64,000 nt of DNA from Akkermansiaceae bacterium (GTDB lineage Bacteria; Verrucomicrobiota; Verrucomicrobiia; Verrucomicrobiales; Akkermansiaceae): contig SUVN01000002.1 of assembly GCA_015061985.1 (NCBI GenBank), positions 62,001 to 126,000 of the forward strand. The letters are read 5' to 3'. The translations under genes and the position numbers were made by a program. Numbering within the stretch: position 1 is the stretch's first letter; each line of letters starts with the position of its first letter. This document shows, piece by piece, positions 24,620 through 33,422 of the stretch. Under the pieces are notes generated by a model. The model was not told where the DNA came from. It saw only the letters and a program-made list of their open reading frames with translations, and ran no database searches.

Positions 24620-27157
24620 ATGAACCATATGATGAAGATACCTTTTTTCTGTGTTCCCGCCATGAGCGCATTCCTGCTGATGCCGGCCGTCGGGCAGCAG
24701 GGGACAGCCGCTGCTGATGGCCCGCTGGTGGCCAATGAAGAGGCGGATTCCTACGAAATTGCCAATCAGGTGTATCTGCAGGCTCGCAATACACAGGATC
24801 CCGCCGCTCGCTCTGCTGCCATGGGGCGCGCTGCTGCATTGTTCGGCACCTACGTGAGAAAGTTTCCGAAAGCCGCCAACAACAGCCGGGCCCTGTACCT
24901 TCAGGCTCTTTGTCAGTATGAAGCGGGTGAACACGCCGCCTCTAACAACAATCTGGCCAAGCTGGCCAACAATACACACGGTGAGTACGCAGCCGCTGCT
25001 GCCTATAAGCTGGCCACGCAGTCTGCGGACAGGCAGCTGTGGGAAAAAGCGCTGGGGTATTATGCTATTACGGTGAAGGAAACCCGCCGCGAAGACCTGC
25101 GAAACGATGCGTTGTATCGTCAGGGCCGTTCTCAGTTGATGCTGGGGAAGAGGGCAGAGGCAGAGGCATCTTTCCGCAGCCTTCAGGAAATCAAGGGCGT
25201 GAAGCCGGCCATTGCTCAATCTGCCCTTCTGTCCATTGCACAGATGAAAACAGAGGACGGACAGGATGCCGAGGCCTACGAGCTGTTCTGCAAGTTGCTG
25301 GCCATGCCGGGACTGGATAGGCGTGTTCAGGGCATTGCCACCCTGCAGGCTGCCCGCCTGGCAGCGCGTCTGGGCAGAAGCCGCGAGTCTCAGGACCTCT
25401 ACACAAAGCTGACCCGCCTGCCGGGAATGGAAAAGTATGCGGCTGAGGGGCAGATGGAAACCGTACTGGCTCTTTACAAGGAGAAAAAGTACCGGGAGGT
25501 GGTCAACCGCGTGGGAAAGAACTACACCCCGTTGGAGGATAAGGAAAAGGAGGCCCGCCGGGCCTTGATTGTTGGGCAGTCGCATATGGAAATCGGCCAG
25601 TATGCGGCCGCTATGGAGTGGTTCCGCATGGTAGAGGATACCTTGCCCGGTTCTGTGTTGGCGGCAGATGGCGGCTACCGTCGTATCGTGTGTTCTCAGC
25701 AGGTGAAAGGCACCAATCTCTTCCAGCTTTCGGAGAAATACCTCAACACCTATGCCGTTTCCGGTAGTCCCACGGCCGCCTTGCCCTGTATCGATTTGGT
25801 GAGGCTCATGTATGCCGACCAAATGATGCTGCATGATGCCGTCTCGGCAGCGCGGCAGTTCGAGGCTCTCAATATCGAGCAGTTGCCTGAAGCTGTGCGC
25901 GCCGATGCCGTGTACAAGAAAGCCTGGTGTGCTGCGCAGGGTGATACCTATGACCCACTCCCGGCGCTGGACTACTTCATTGATACGTTCAAGGATGATC
26001 CCCGTATGCCGGATGCACTGGCGCTGCGCGGTACGGTGCTGGTGAAACAATCGCGTCACGGCCAGGCTCTTGCGGATTTTGACCGCGTTATCCGAGAGTT
26101 CCCTCAGGCAGAGGTTATCGCCGTCTGCTGGCAGCGTGCGGCACAGGTCTGTGCCGCCACTAATCCGCAGAAGATGGTGGAGTATTACGAAGGCCTTATC
26201 AAGCACTATCAGGAGTTGGTTAAGCGCGGCGGTAAGGACAAGCCCGCTGCCATTGCCGAGGCCCATTACAACATAGCCTGTGCGCTGTATGAGACCAAAC
26301 CGGCCGAGGCGATTCCGCACTTCCGCGAGGCTCGCACCATGAACCCGGAGCAGTACGCCTCAATGGTTGATTTGAGGCTCGTTCACTGTTATTTCAAGAT
26401 GAAGGATGCGGAGAACCTGCGGCAATCCCTTCGCACACTGCAGAGTACCAATGTGGGTACCTACAACGCGCTTCCCCCAGCCATTCTGCGCTGGTGCGGC
26501 TGGATGTGCTTCCAGAACCGCAACTATAATGATGCCAATAAATACCTTTCGGATGCTCTTGTTCGTGAGCCGCGCGAGAAGTATACCTCCGCTGACAATA
26601 CTGAGCAGGAACGCCCCAAGGTGGAGCCACTGGTATGGAAGACACTGGCCAGAACCCGTCTGGAACTGCGCCTCTTTGCAGAGGCTCTTCAGCCGGCGGA
26701 ATTCTACGTCGGCATGGAGGCACAACCCTACCGCAAGGCTGAAGGCTTGCGCGATTATGCTCTGATTCTCATCGGGCTGAATCGTGCTGCGGAGGCTCGC
26801 AAGCTTTGCGAGCAGGCCATTGCCATGGGTATCGATGGCCCCATCAAGTCATCGCTGTTTATCACGCTGGGCGATGCATGGTTTGCCGACCGGGAATTTG
26901 CCGAAGCCGCCAAATACTATGGTCGCACGGCCAACGTGGTGAGCGATAAGGAGCTCAAACCCACGGCTCTGTTCAAGATTGTTAAGGCTTTGCAGCTCTG
27001 TGGTAAAGCCGGTGAAGCTGCTCAGTACGAGCAGAATCTGAATACGGAGTTCCCGGGCTGGGTGCCGGATGCTGCAACCATGCTGTTGGTGGAAGCCGCC
27101 GAAAAAGCTGCTGCCTCCGCTCCGGCTGCCTCTCCCAACGCGCAACCTCAAGGATAA
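24620..27157 (+). CDS. Exported tetratricopeptide-repeat protein
   Basis: An 845-residue protein. An N-terminal signal peptide ends near AVGQQG. The whole body then consists of TPR-like helical hairpins, including ALYLQALCQYEAGEHAASNN, DALYRQGRSQLMLGKRAEAE, YNIACALYETKPAEAIPHFR and GDAWFADREFAEAAKYYG. The C-terminal tail is Ala/Pro-rich. Large periplasmic TPR proteins beside ExbBD are thought to link the proton channel to outer-membrane or cell-wall machinery. Here the next gene is a peptidoglycan glycosyltransferase, which points to cell-envelope assembly. ATG 24620 is used; ATG at 24629 or 24632 is equally possible. Confidence 0.85.
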   Translation: MNHMMKIPFFCVPAMSAFLLMPAVGQQGTAAADGPLVANEEADSYEIANQVYLQARNTQDPAARSAAMGRAAALFGTYVRKFPKAANNSRALYLQALCQYEAGEHAASNNNLAKLANNTHGEYAAAAAYKLATQSADRQLWEKALGYYAITVKETRREDLRNDALYRQGRSQLMLGKRAEAEASFRSLQEIKGVKPAIAQSALLSIAQMKTEDGQDAEAYELFCKLLAMPGLDRRVQGIATLQAARLAARLGRSRESQDLYTKLTRLPGMEKYAAEGQMETVLALYKEKKYREVVNRVGKNYTPLEDKEKEARRALIVGQSHMEIGQYAAAMEWFRMVEDTLPGSVLAADGGYRRIVCSQQVKGTNLFQLSEKYLNTYAVSGSPTAALPCIDLVRLMYADQMMLHDAVSAARQFEALNIEQLPEAVRADAVYKKAWCAAQGDTYDPLPALDYFIDTFKDDPRMPDALALRGTVLVKQSRHGQALADFDRVIREFPQAEVIAVCWQRAAQVCAATNPQKMVEYYEGLIKHYQELVKRGGKDKPAAIAEAHYNIACALYETKPAEAIPHFREARTMNPEQYASMVDLRLVHCYFKMKDAENLRQSLRTLQSTNVGTYNALPPAILRWCGWMCFQNRNYNDANKYLSDALVREPREKYTSADNTEQERPKVEPLVWKTLARTRLELRLFAEALQPAEFYVGMEAQPYRKAEGLRDYALILIGLNRAAEARKLCEQAIAMGIDGPIKSSLFITLGDAWFADREFAEAAKYYGRTANVVSDKELKPTALFKIVKALQLCGKAGEAAQYEQNLNTEFPGWVPDAATMLLVEAAEKAAASAPAASPNAQPQG

Positions 27158-27178
27158 TCCGTCCTTTCACAATCCGGC

Positions 27179-29104
27179 ATGTTTTACGCAAAGGAAGAGA
27201 ACAAGCGCAAGCGTTGGTATCGTGTTCTGACCATCGGGCAGAAAAAGCTGCTGGCTCTGGGTATCGCGACCGGAATTCTGGTTCTGGTTTTTCTGGGAAC
27301 GGTCATTTTCTACTCCTGCCGGGCGATGCAGTATGATATGCAGCGGATGCAGCTGGCATCCGGTGCGTGCATGTTGTATGATGCGTCCAATCAGCCCATA
27401 GCTTCCCTTTCCGGCACGGAGGAACGCCCCTTGCTCTGGCAGGAACTGCCGCAGAATCTTGTCGATGCCTTTGTGGCGCGAGAGGATGCTCGTTTTTTTG
27501 AGCACAACGGTGTGGTGCTCTCCTCCGTGATACGCTCCGTCCTGCGGAATCTGACCTCCATGCGCTACGAGCAGGGGGCATCCACCATCACCATGCAGCT
27601 CACTCGCAATATCTATGAGCTGCGTGATAAATCAATGGATCGCAAGCTGCTGGAAGTGATGCTGGCGCAGCGGATTGAGCGCAACTTCGATAAGCAGACC
27701 ATCATGCTGCAATACCTGAGCCGCATCTATTACGGGCAGAACTGCTATGGCATTCGTGCGGCGGCGGAGCACTACTTCGGCAAACAGGTCAGCGAACTGA
27801 ACCTTGTGGAATGTGCCACGCTGGCGGGGCTTGTTCGGGCTCCCTCCATCTTCAACCCCGTTCACAGCATGGAGGATGCCATGGAGGTGAAGGCCGAGAC
27901 GCTGGAGCGCATGCTGGAGTGTGAGATGATTTCGGAGGAGGAATGCCGCCGCGCGACAGAAGCACCCATCGAGCTGGTGCGCAATCGCGAGGTGGATGCG
28001 GCGGTGAGCTCCTACGCCTCCATGTGGGCGCGCATGGAGTTGCGCGAGTTGCAGGAGGAAGCCGGCAAGGGTAACGGCGGAGTCTATGTCGTGTCCAGCC
28101 TGCGTTTGCCCTTGCAGCAGTATCTGGAGCGTGCAGTGGAAGCCGCCCTCACAGCGGTGGAGGATAACAAGACCTATCCCGATGCATGGCTGGCGCTCTC
28201 CGGCAAAGATACGGCAGATGCGGAGGAGCGCCGCAAGAGTTTCATGAAGATGAAACGCCCGGAGAAACTGCGCGCCCGCGGCTCTGCGAACGACCTCACC
28301 GGCCTGTTGCAGAGCTGTGTGCTGGTGGTGGATAACCGCAATCGGCACAAGGGCAGGGTGCTGGCGCTGGTATCCGGCCGCAGCGCTGTGGATGGCGTTG
28401 ACCGCTGGCAGACCTGCATTCAGCCCGGGCGGGCCTCTGCTCCGCTGCTGTTTGCCTGTGCCTGTCTTCCCGGCGGCGAGGATATGCATATCGTGGCGCG
28501 CGATTCTCAGGTGACCGGCATGCGCTTGGGCTATCCCGTGGTGCGCGCGTTCTATGATACCCTGAAGCTGGACTGCAAGCTTCCCTCGCAGGAGAACGAA
28601 AAGGCGCTCTATAACGGAGAGTTCGGGATGAAGAAAATTGATTTGGCTCGTATCCTGTTTTCCATACAGAATAAGGGCAGGGGATACAAGCTCAGCCTTA
28701 TCAATGCCATCTGGAGCAACCAGCGCTCGCTGCTCTATTCCTGTGAACCGGAGAAAGCGCCGGAATACATCCTGCGCCAGAGTGCGCGCGCTGTCATGGA
28801 TTTGCCGCCTTTCTCGGTGAGTGAGGGGCAGCCGGTCACGCTCAATGAGACGCTGCCCGGTCACACGGGGCAGTTTTCCATGGTACTGCGGGAGAATGGG
28901 GTGGCTGTGTTTGTCTGGATGGGCTTTGATGAGCCCGATTCCGAGGTGGCAGCCAGTGGACGCATGACCAACCTGCTGCGTCGTGCCTCCATGAATCTGG
29001 CCCGAGAGGTATACGAGGCCGCGCGTGCCGAGCTGCGCCGGGAGGCTGAATTGAAAAAACAACAGGAAGAGCAGCAGAAAGCTGCCGCTCAGGCGCGGTT
29101 ATGA
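27179..29104 (+). CDS. GT51 peptidoglycan glycosyltransferase with degenerate transpeptidase domain
   Basis: A 641-residue class A PBP-like protein with an N-terminal transmembrane helix (about 24-48). The GT51 domain has FVAREDARFFEHNGV (catalytic Glu about residue 101) and QGASTITMQLTRNIY, so it should polymerise lipid II. The C-terminal part aligns by eye with the transpeptidase fold, but the motifs are lost. Where active enzymes read QPGSxxKP, this one has QPGRASAPL, lacking both the nucleophilic Ser and the Lys, and KTG is replaced by HTG. It therefore probably has no transpeptidase activity and would not bind penicillin at that site. It lies 21 bases after the TPR gene and overlaps the inositol-phosphatase gene by four bases. 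Confidence 0.85.
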   Translation: MFYAKEENKRKRWYRVLTIGQKKLLALGIATGILVLVFLGTVIFYSCRAMQYDMQRMQLASGACMLYDASNQPIASLSGTEERPLLWQELPQNLVDAFVAREDARFFEHNGVVLSSVIRSVLRNLTSMRYEQGASTITMQLTRNIYELRDKSMDRKLLEVMLAQRIERNFDKQTIMLQYLSRIYYGQNCYGIRAAAEHYFGKQVSELNLVECATLAGLVRAPSIFNPVHSMEDAMEVKAETLERMLECEMISEEECRRATEAPIELVRNREVDAAVSSYASMWARMELRELQEEAGKGNGGVYVVSSLRLPLQQYLERAVEAALTAVEDNKTYPDAWLALSGKDTADAEERRKSFMKMKRPEKLRARGSANDLTGLLQSCVLVVDNRNRHKGRVLALVSGRSAVDGVDRWQTCIQPGRASAPLLFACACLPGGEDMHIVARDSQVTGMRLGYPVVRAFYDTLKLDCKLPSQENEKALYNGEFGMKKIDLARILFSIQNKGRGYKLSLINAIWSNQRSLLYSCEPEKAPEYILRQSARAVMDLPPFSVSEGQPVTLNETLPGHTGQFSMVLRENGVAVFVWMGFDEPDSEVAASGRMTNLLRRASMNLAREVYEAARAELRREAELKKQQEEQQKAAAQARL

Positions 29105-29868
29105 CGGATTACACCCCCCACTTGCGTACCGCAGAGCGAGCCGCTCGGCTGGCCGGTGCGTTCCTGCGGCAGCGCTTTCATGAAATCAAGGTCGTGGATG
29201 AGGAGCTGCCCACGGACATTAAATTGCAGCTGGACAAAGAGTGCCAGCTCCTCATCATCCGCGAACTCCTGGCGGATTATCCGCAATCCTGTGTGTTGGG
29301 AGAGGAGGGAAACGCCGGAGAGGAAGCCGCTCTGCAATGGATTGTCGACCCGATTGACGGCACCGTCAACTACTTTTACGGTATTCCGATTTTTTGTGTG
29401 AGCATAGCGCTGCGTGCGGATGGACGGCTTGTGCTGGGCTGTGTGTATGACCCCATGCAGGATGAGTGCTTCACCGCATTGGCGGGGGGAGCGGTCAGCT
29501 GTAATGAGCGCCTGATTCGAGTTTCTTCCCGCGATACGATGGCGCAGGCGGTGGTGTTCATCGGCCATGGCCGACACGATGGCTCCGGCGAGGCGGGGAT
29601 TCGCCGTTTCGCCCATGTGTCTGCCCAGGTTCGCAAGATTCGCATCCTCGGTTCTGCTGCGTTGGCCATTTGCTACATTGCCGCCGGGCGCATGGATGCC
29701 TATGTGGAGGGGCGCATCTCTCTCTGGGATTTTGCCGCCGCACAGGTCATTCTGGAAGCCGCCGGCGGGGTGCTGGAGTTCAGTCCGGCAGATGCTGCGG
29801 GAATCAAAGGCGCTGTGATGGCCTGGAATGGCAGAATCCCCCTGCCGGAAGCTCTCAAGATGGATTGA
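29101..29868 (+). CDS. Inositol monophosphatase family phosphatase
   Basis: A 255-residue Mg-dependent phosphatase. The metal-binding motifs are intact: LGEEG (about residue 64), WIVDPIDGTVNYFYG (about 80-94) and the C-terminal SLWDFAAAQVILEAAGG. The family removes phosphate from inositol-1-phosphate, histidinol phosphate, PAP or sugar phosphates; the actual substrate is not readable. It overlaps the GT51 gene (ATGA) and is followed closely by rsmB, so it belongs to the same operon. Confidence 0.88.
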   Translation: MTDYTPHLRTAERAARLAGAFLRQRFHEIKVVDEELPTDIKLQLDKECQLLIIRELLADYPQSCVLGEEGNAGEEAALQWIVDPIDGTVNYFYGIPIFCVSIALRADGRLVLGCVYDPMQDECFTALAGGAVSCNERLIRVSSRDTMAQAVVFIGHGRHDGSGEAGIRRFAHVSAQVRKIRILGSAALAICYIAAGRMDAYVEGRISLWDFAAAQVILEAAGGVLEFSPADAAGIKGAVMAWNGRIPLPEALKMD

Positions 29869-29872
29869 TATC

Positions 29873-31108
29873 ATGCCGCCGAAACCTGAAAATGCCCGTT
29901 CTCTTGCATGGAAGGCGCTGCTGCGTTGGAATCGCGGCGGTGTCTTTGCCGAAACGCTGGTGGAGCGAGCTGCCGCAGAGTATCAACTTCCCCGGTCTGA
30001 CCGCGGACTGATGCAAAGCATCGTGTACGGCACGCTGCGCAACCTGCGCCTGCTGGAACATTGGCGCTATGCCCTGCGACCGGGTGCACTGGAGGAAAAA
30101 ATGCACTGGCTGGTGCTGGCCGGACTCTGTGAACTCTTTGTTCTGCACCATGCCGAGCACGCCGTGGTGAGCGAGACGGTGAAACTGGCTCCCGCGCGGG
30201 CGCGTGGGGTCATCAACGGGATGCTGCGTAATGCCGTGCGTCGGCGTGCGGAGTTCGCGGCTGCGCTTCCCACCCTGCCTCCGGCTGTGCGTTATTCCAT
30301 GCCGGATTGGCTGGCGACCCGCTGGACGCGCGAGTTCGGGGAAGCGGAAGCCTGCGCTATGATGGAGTGGAATCTGCAAACGCCGCCTGTCTACGCCCGT
30401 CTGAACCCGCTCCGCCCCATGGAAGTACCGGCAGAGTGGACTCCGCATCCCGGTGCGCCCGGCTGGTACTGCATTCACGGGCCGCTGCCGCTTGCCGCCT
30501 TGCAGGCCGGGCAGGTGTACGTGGCCGACCCCTCCACCCGCCATTGCATCTGCCTCCTCAACCCACAGCGTGGTGAGAAAATTCTGGATGCCTGCGCCGC
30601 GCCCGGTGGCAAATCTGCCGCTATCATCGGCGCTACACAGGGAGAGGTTCACCTGCTGGCCACAGAGCTGGAACCGCACAGACTCCCGCAGTTGCGGGAG
30701 AACCTCTGCCGCGCCGGTGGAGAGAAGCTCGAAGTGGCGCAGCACGACTGGACACAGCCTTGCCCACCGGAATGGTGCGGGGCATTCGATGCGGTGTTGC
30801 TGGATGTTCCTTGTTCCAACTCCGGGGTGCTGCAACGCCGAGTGGATGCCCGCTGGCGCATGCAGGAGGAAGAAATAGACCGCTTGTCCGTCCTCCAGTT
30901 GCAGATACTGGAGCGGGCCGCAGATGCCGTTCGCAGCGGCGGTCGACTGGTGTACTCCACCTGTTCCATTGACCGCCAGGAAGATAGGGCTGTGGTGGAT
31001 GCATTTCTGGCATCCCACCCTGAGTTTACCCTGAAAGAAGACTACCTCGCCCTCCCGCACCGCGAGCAGGCAGACGGCGCCTACGCCGCGCTGCTTCTTC
31101 GTTCCTGA
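29873..31108 (+). CDS. rsmB: 16S rRNA m5C967-type methyltransferase RsmB
   Basis: A 411-residue SAM-dependent RNA cytosine-C5 methyltransferase. The N-terminal NusB-like RNA-binding domain (about 8-130) includes RGLMQSIVYGTLRNLRLLEH and ARGVINGMLRNAVRR. The Rossmann methyltransferase follows, with DACAAPGGKS, DVPCSNSGVLQRRVDARWR (PC catalytic motif) and YSTCSI (second cysteine). This matches RsmB/Sun. ATG 29873 starts four bases after the previous stop; a longer in-frame start would overlap that gene. Last gene of the exbB run. Confidence 0.92.
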   Translation: MPPKPENARSLAWKALLRWNRGGVFAETLVERAAAEYQLPRSDRGLMQSIVYGTLRNLRLLEHWRYALRPGALEEKMHWLVLAGLCELFVLHHAEHAVVSETVKLAPARARGVINGMLRNAVRRRAEFAAALPTLPPAVRYSMPDWLATRWTREFGEAEACAMMEWNLQTPPVYARLNPLRPMEVPAEWTPHPGAPGWYCIHGPLPLAALQAGQVYVADPSTRHCICLLNPQRGEKILDACAAPGGKSAAIIGATQGEVHLLATELEPHRLPQLRENLCRAGGEKLEVAQHDWTQPCPPEWCGAFDAVLLDVPCSNSGVLQRRVDARWRMQEEEIDRLSVLQLQILERAADAVRSGGRLVYSTCSIDRQEDRAVVDAFLASHPEFTLKEDYLALPHREQADGAYAALLLRS

Positions 31109-31111
31109 TTC

Positions 31112-31140
31112 CTCCATGTCCGCCGATGGCGGTCATGGAG
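31112..31140. terminator. Hairpin between convergent rsmB and kinase genes
   Basis: CTCCATG (31112-31118) pairs with CATGGAG (31134-31140), and the inner CCGCC/GGCGG also pairs. It lies between two stop codons but lacks a T-run, so termination strength is unclear. Confidence 0.5.
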
Positions 31141-31148
31141 AAAAACAA

Positions 31149-32513
31149 TCACTCCCGGCGCAGCTTGCGGAGCTTGTTATCCCATTCTGCTCTTAATTTT
31201 TCTATGGTCTGCTGCTGTTCCTGCTTCGGGATGCCTTGTGCTTCTGCTTGTCCGAGGTAGATAAGCATTGCTTGTGTGTATTGAGCATACAGGCGCTCTG
31301 CCTGCTCCTTGATGCGTGGGTCGTTGGAGGCCAGTTGCCCGGAGGAGTCGTAGATGATGGTGCCGTCACGCAAGCCGATGGTTTCCGGTGCAAATGGAGT
31401 CAGTAGTCGGTCAATCGCTTCCAACATATTGTCTTGCAGCTCATTGATCCGTTTACGGTATTCGTTCTGCTCAGCAGGGGAGAGCTCGCCGGAATTCAGC
31501 TTCGTCGTGAGTGCATCTATCTGTTTCCGATATCGCTCTACGATTTCATCTCTGCGGCTATCAAAATCTGCTTCCGGTGGGCGGGCTGGCAGGGTTGCTG
31601 CAGCCGATGGATTCTTCCGGCGAGAAGGTGTGATATCGCTATGTAGGGTATGCAGACTCAATCCCCCGATGATGCCTCCCGCCAGCATCGCGAAGAGGAT
31701 GAGAAGAAGCGTTCTGTTCCGGGATGGTGAGCTGAGCGCGTCCAACCATTGGGCGGCTGTTCGGTAGCGGTGTTCCGCTTCCGGAGCTGCGGCTTTCTGC
31801 AGGGATTTCAGGAAGCGTCGGGGGTATCGCTTTTTTTGTTCTGCCGACAGGTGGTGCAGGAAGCATTGCGCCAGTGCATACAAGTCTGACCATGCACCCA
31901 CTCGCCCTTTAGGGCTGAACTGCTCCGGCGCGGCATAGCCGGGCGAGCCGACGGGTGTGAGGGTGTGGTTGGCTGTGCCCAGATGCGCAGAACCGAAATC
32001 GATGATGATGGGGGTGCCGTCCTCGCGGATGATGATATTGCCGGGTTTGATATCGCGGTGCAACACGCTGTTGCCGTGCAGGTAGTGCAGGGTGTGCAGC
32101 AGTTGCTCCAGAATCCGCTGTACGGCTGAAACGTCCCCGGCGTGGCTCGGCATCCATTCTTTCAGCGTGCTGCCTTCCACATATTCCATCACCAGATACG
32201 CCGTGCCCGACCCCTCAAAAATATCATGCACCTTCACCACATTCGGGTGATTCAGCCCGGCCAGAATGCGAGCCTCGCGGCAGAACGTTGACAGCGAGCG
32301 GGGATAGAGTATTTCATCCAGCGGCTCTACCTCTGCGCTGCCCTCCGGGCGCAGGCAGAGCCCCATGGGGAAATGCTCTTTGATGACGACCTCTCGCTCC
32401 AGCGCCCGGTCGTATGCCAGATAGCTGATGCCACCGCCGCCCTGACCCAGCACCGCGCGAATCTCGCAGCTGCCCAGTACGGCTTTTTCCGGCAGGGCGG
32501 GGGAGTTTATCAT
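31149..32513 (-). CDS. Membrane-anchored serine/threonine protein kinase
   Basis: A 454-residue Hanks-type kinase. The kinase domain (about 15-265) has a Gly-rich loop GQGGGGISYLA, the Lys in VVIKEHF, HRDIKPGNIII, IDFGSA and a GYAAPEQF activation segment, so it should be active. A single transmembrane helix (about 272-292, LLLILFAMLAGGIIGGLSL) leads to an extracytoplasmic helical domain with coiled-coil character (about 325-454). The outside part could sense an envelope signal; targets are unknown. It follows an HTH gene by 23 bases in one operon. Confidence 0.9.
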   Translation of the reverse strand: MINSPALPEKAVLGSCEIRAVLGQGGGGISYLAYDRALEREVVIKEHFPMGLCLRPEGSAEVEPLDEILYPRSLSTFCREARILAGLNHPNVVKVHDIFEGSGTAYLVMEYVEGSTLKEWMPSHAGDVSAVQRILEQLLHTLHYLHGNSVLHRDIKPGNIIIREDGTPIIIDFGSAHLGTANHTLTPVGSPGYAAPEQFSPKGRVGAWSDLYALAQCFLHHLSAEQKKRYPRRFLKSLQKAAAPEAEHRYRTAAQWLDALSSPSRNRTLLLILFAMLAGGIIGGLSLHTLHSDITPSRRKNPSAAATLPARPPEADFDSRRDEIVERYRKQIDALTTKLNSGELSPAEQNEYRKRINELQDNMLEAIDRLLTPFAPETIGLRDGTIIYDSSGQLASNDPRIKEQAERLYAQYTQAMLIYLGQAEAQGIPKQEQQQTIEKLRAEWDNKLRKLRRE

Positions 32514-32536
32514 GCGTCAAAAAAATGAGGATAGAA

Positions 32537-32974
32537 TCAGCGCTCTGTGGGCAGAATCACCTTGCGGCTGCGCAGGGCTGCCGCCGTTGCGGCATCCGGA
32601 GTCTGCACCAGTTGGGCAATAGCCTGTGCCACTAGAGCTTCCATAGTCATTCCCTGTGACGCAGCCCGCTCTGCCAACCGTGTATACAGTTCCGGTGCCA
32701 ACTGTATCGTCAGTGCCAGCGAGGTGTTTACCGTTACCCCCGGTATTTCTTGCACTGCCGCAGCAGGAGCCGTTCCCGCAGAGGGCATCTGCACCATTAC
32801 TTTTTCTAATAATTGTAGCTTGAGTGGCGGTATGTTTTTCTGGCTCATCCAGTTGCGTACCGTTATTTCAGACACTCCACACTGCTCTGCCACCCAGCGA
32901 TAGTCCAGACGGTGGCTCTTGAGCCACCGCTTTACCATCACCTTGAACTCCGATTGATCCGCGCCCTGCGTCAT
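32537..32974 (-). CDS. DNA-binding protein with N-terminal HTH and C-terminal RHH-like segment
   Basis: A 145-residue cytoplasmic protein. Residues about 25-50 form a helix-turn-helix (YRWVAEQCGVSEITVRNWMS). A Pro/Ala-rich linker leads to a C-terminal part (about 85-125) where a short strand (LALTIQLA) and two helices (ELYTRLAERAASQG, EALVAQAIAQLV) look like a ribbon-helix-helix unit. The same unit forms the end of the small protein at 33046. It lies upstream of the kinase gene and probably regulates locally. The start at ATG 32974 is set by the leaderless-type promoter; ATG 32983 overlaps the -10 box. Confidence 0.7.
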   Translation of the reverse strand: MTQGADQSEFKVMVKRWLKSHRLDYRWVAEQCGVSEITVRNWMSQKNIPPLKLQLLEKVMVQMPSAGTAPAAAVQEIPGVTVNTSLALTIQLAPELYTRLAERAASQGMTMEALVAQAIAQLVQTPDAATAAALRSRKVILPTER

Positions 32975-32981
32975 GCTTTGC

Positions 32982-33009
32982 ATTCTAGCACACAAACTTG
33001 CCAAGTCAA
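32982..33009 (-). promoter_or_regulatory. Promoter of the HTH-kinase operon, leaderless type
   Basis: On the minus strand TTGACT (33004-33009), 16-base spacer, TAGAAT (32982-32987), then seven bases to ATG 32974. Confidence 0.75.
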
Positions 33010-33045
33010 GAATTCTCTCACTCCGCGTCCGCGATGCAAAACCGG

Positions 33046-33297
33046 TTACTGCAACAACTTTCCCACCGCCTGCGCCACCAGTACCTCTGCCGATACTCCC
33101 TCCTGTGCCGCCCGCCTCGCCAGCACCGCGTAATCCTCCACCGGAAGCTCTACACGAACGGTATATCTATCTATCTCAATAGGCGATATACCTCCACTCG
33201 CCGTATTGTTGCCGCTCCGCACTGTGCCGGTGATGTCGGCGTTGTTCGGAGAATTTTTCTCATGCTCGATTCTCAGTGTTTTGCTATCGCTGCTCAT
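33046..33297 (-). CDS. Small ribbon-helix-helix-like protein
   Basis: An 83-residue protein. The first half is polar and probably disordered. The second half has a strand (RYTVRVELP) and two helices (DYAVLARRAAQEG and SAEVLVAQAVGKLLQ), the pattern of Arc/MetJ-type ribbon-helix-helix proteins. It is clearly related to the C-terminus of the HTH protein encoded just downstream (LAERAASQG ... EALVAQAIAQLV). It has its own leaderless-type promoter, divergent from the lipoprotein operon, whose promoter begins 23 bases away. It could repress one or both; this is inference. Confidence 0.65.
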   Translation of the reverse strand: MSSDSKTLRIEHEKNSPNNADITGTVRSGNNTASGGISPIEIDRYTVRVELPVEDYAVLARRAAQEGVSAEVLVAQAVGKLLQ

Positions 33298-33304
33298 GCC
33301 TCTT

Positions 33305-33333
33305 GTTATACCACGAAAAAAAACTCTTGTAAA
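33305..33333 (-). promoter_or_regulatory. Promoter of the small RHH gene, leaderless type
   Basis: On the minus strand TTTACA (33328-33333), 17-base spacer, TATAAC (33305-33310), then seven bases to ATG 33297. Confidence 0.7.
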
Positions 33334-33355
33334 TTATCTTTTCGATATTTTATTA

Positions 33356-33383
33356 TTGACAAAGTAGTAAAAGGAGATAAGAT
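33356..33383 (+). promoter_or_regulatory. Promoter of the lipoprotein/ankyrin operon
   Basis: TTGACA (33356-33361), 16-base spacer, TAAGAT (33378-33383). The predicted start near 33390 leaves about 33 bases to the ATG at 33423. It is divergent from the RHH promoter, with only 22 bases between the two -35 boxes. Confidence 0.7.
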
Positions 33384-33422
33384 GCATTTAAAAAGCGAGA
33401 GGGTGACGAAAGATAAATAACC

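Noticed and set aside
24137..26320. A 727-codon minus-strand frame opposite exbD and the TPR gene
   Set aside because: Antisense shadow caused by codon bias; no domain, and it covers two well supported genes.
33382..33420. Twelve-codon leader frame (ATG near 33382) before the lipoprotein gene
   Set aside because: Its ATG lies inside the -10 box, so it would not be on the transcript from the predicted start.
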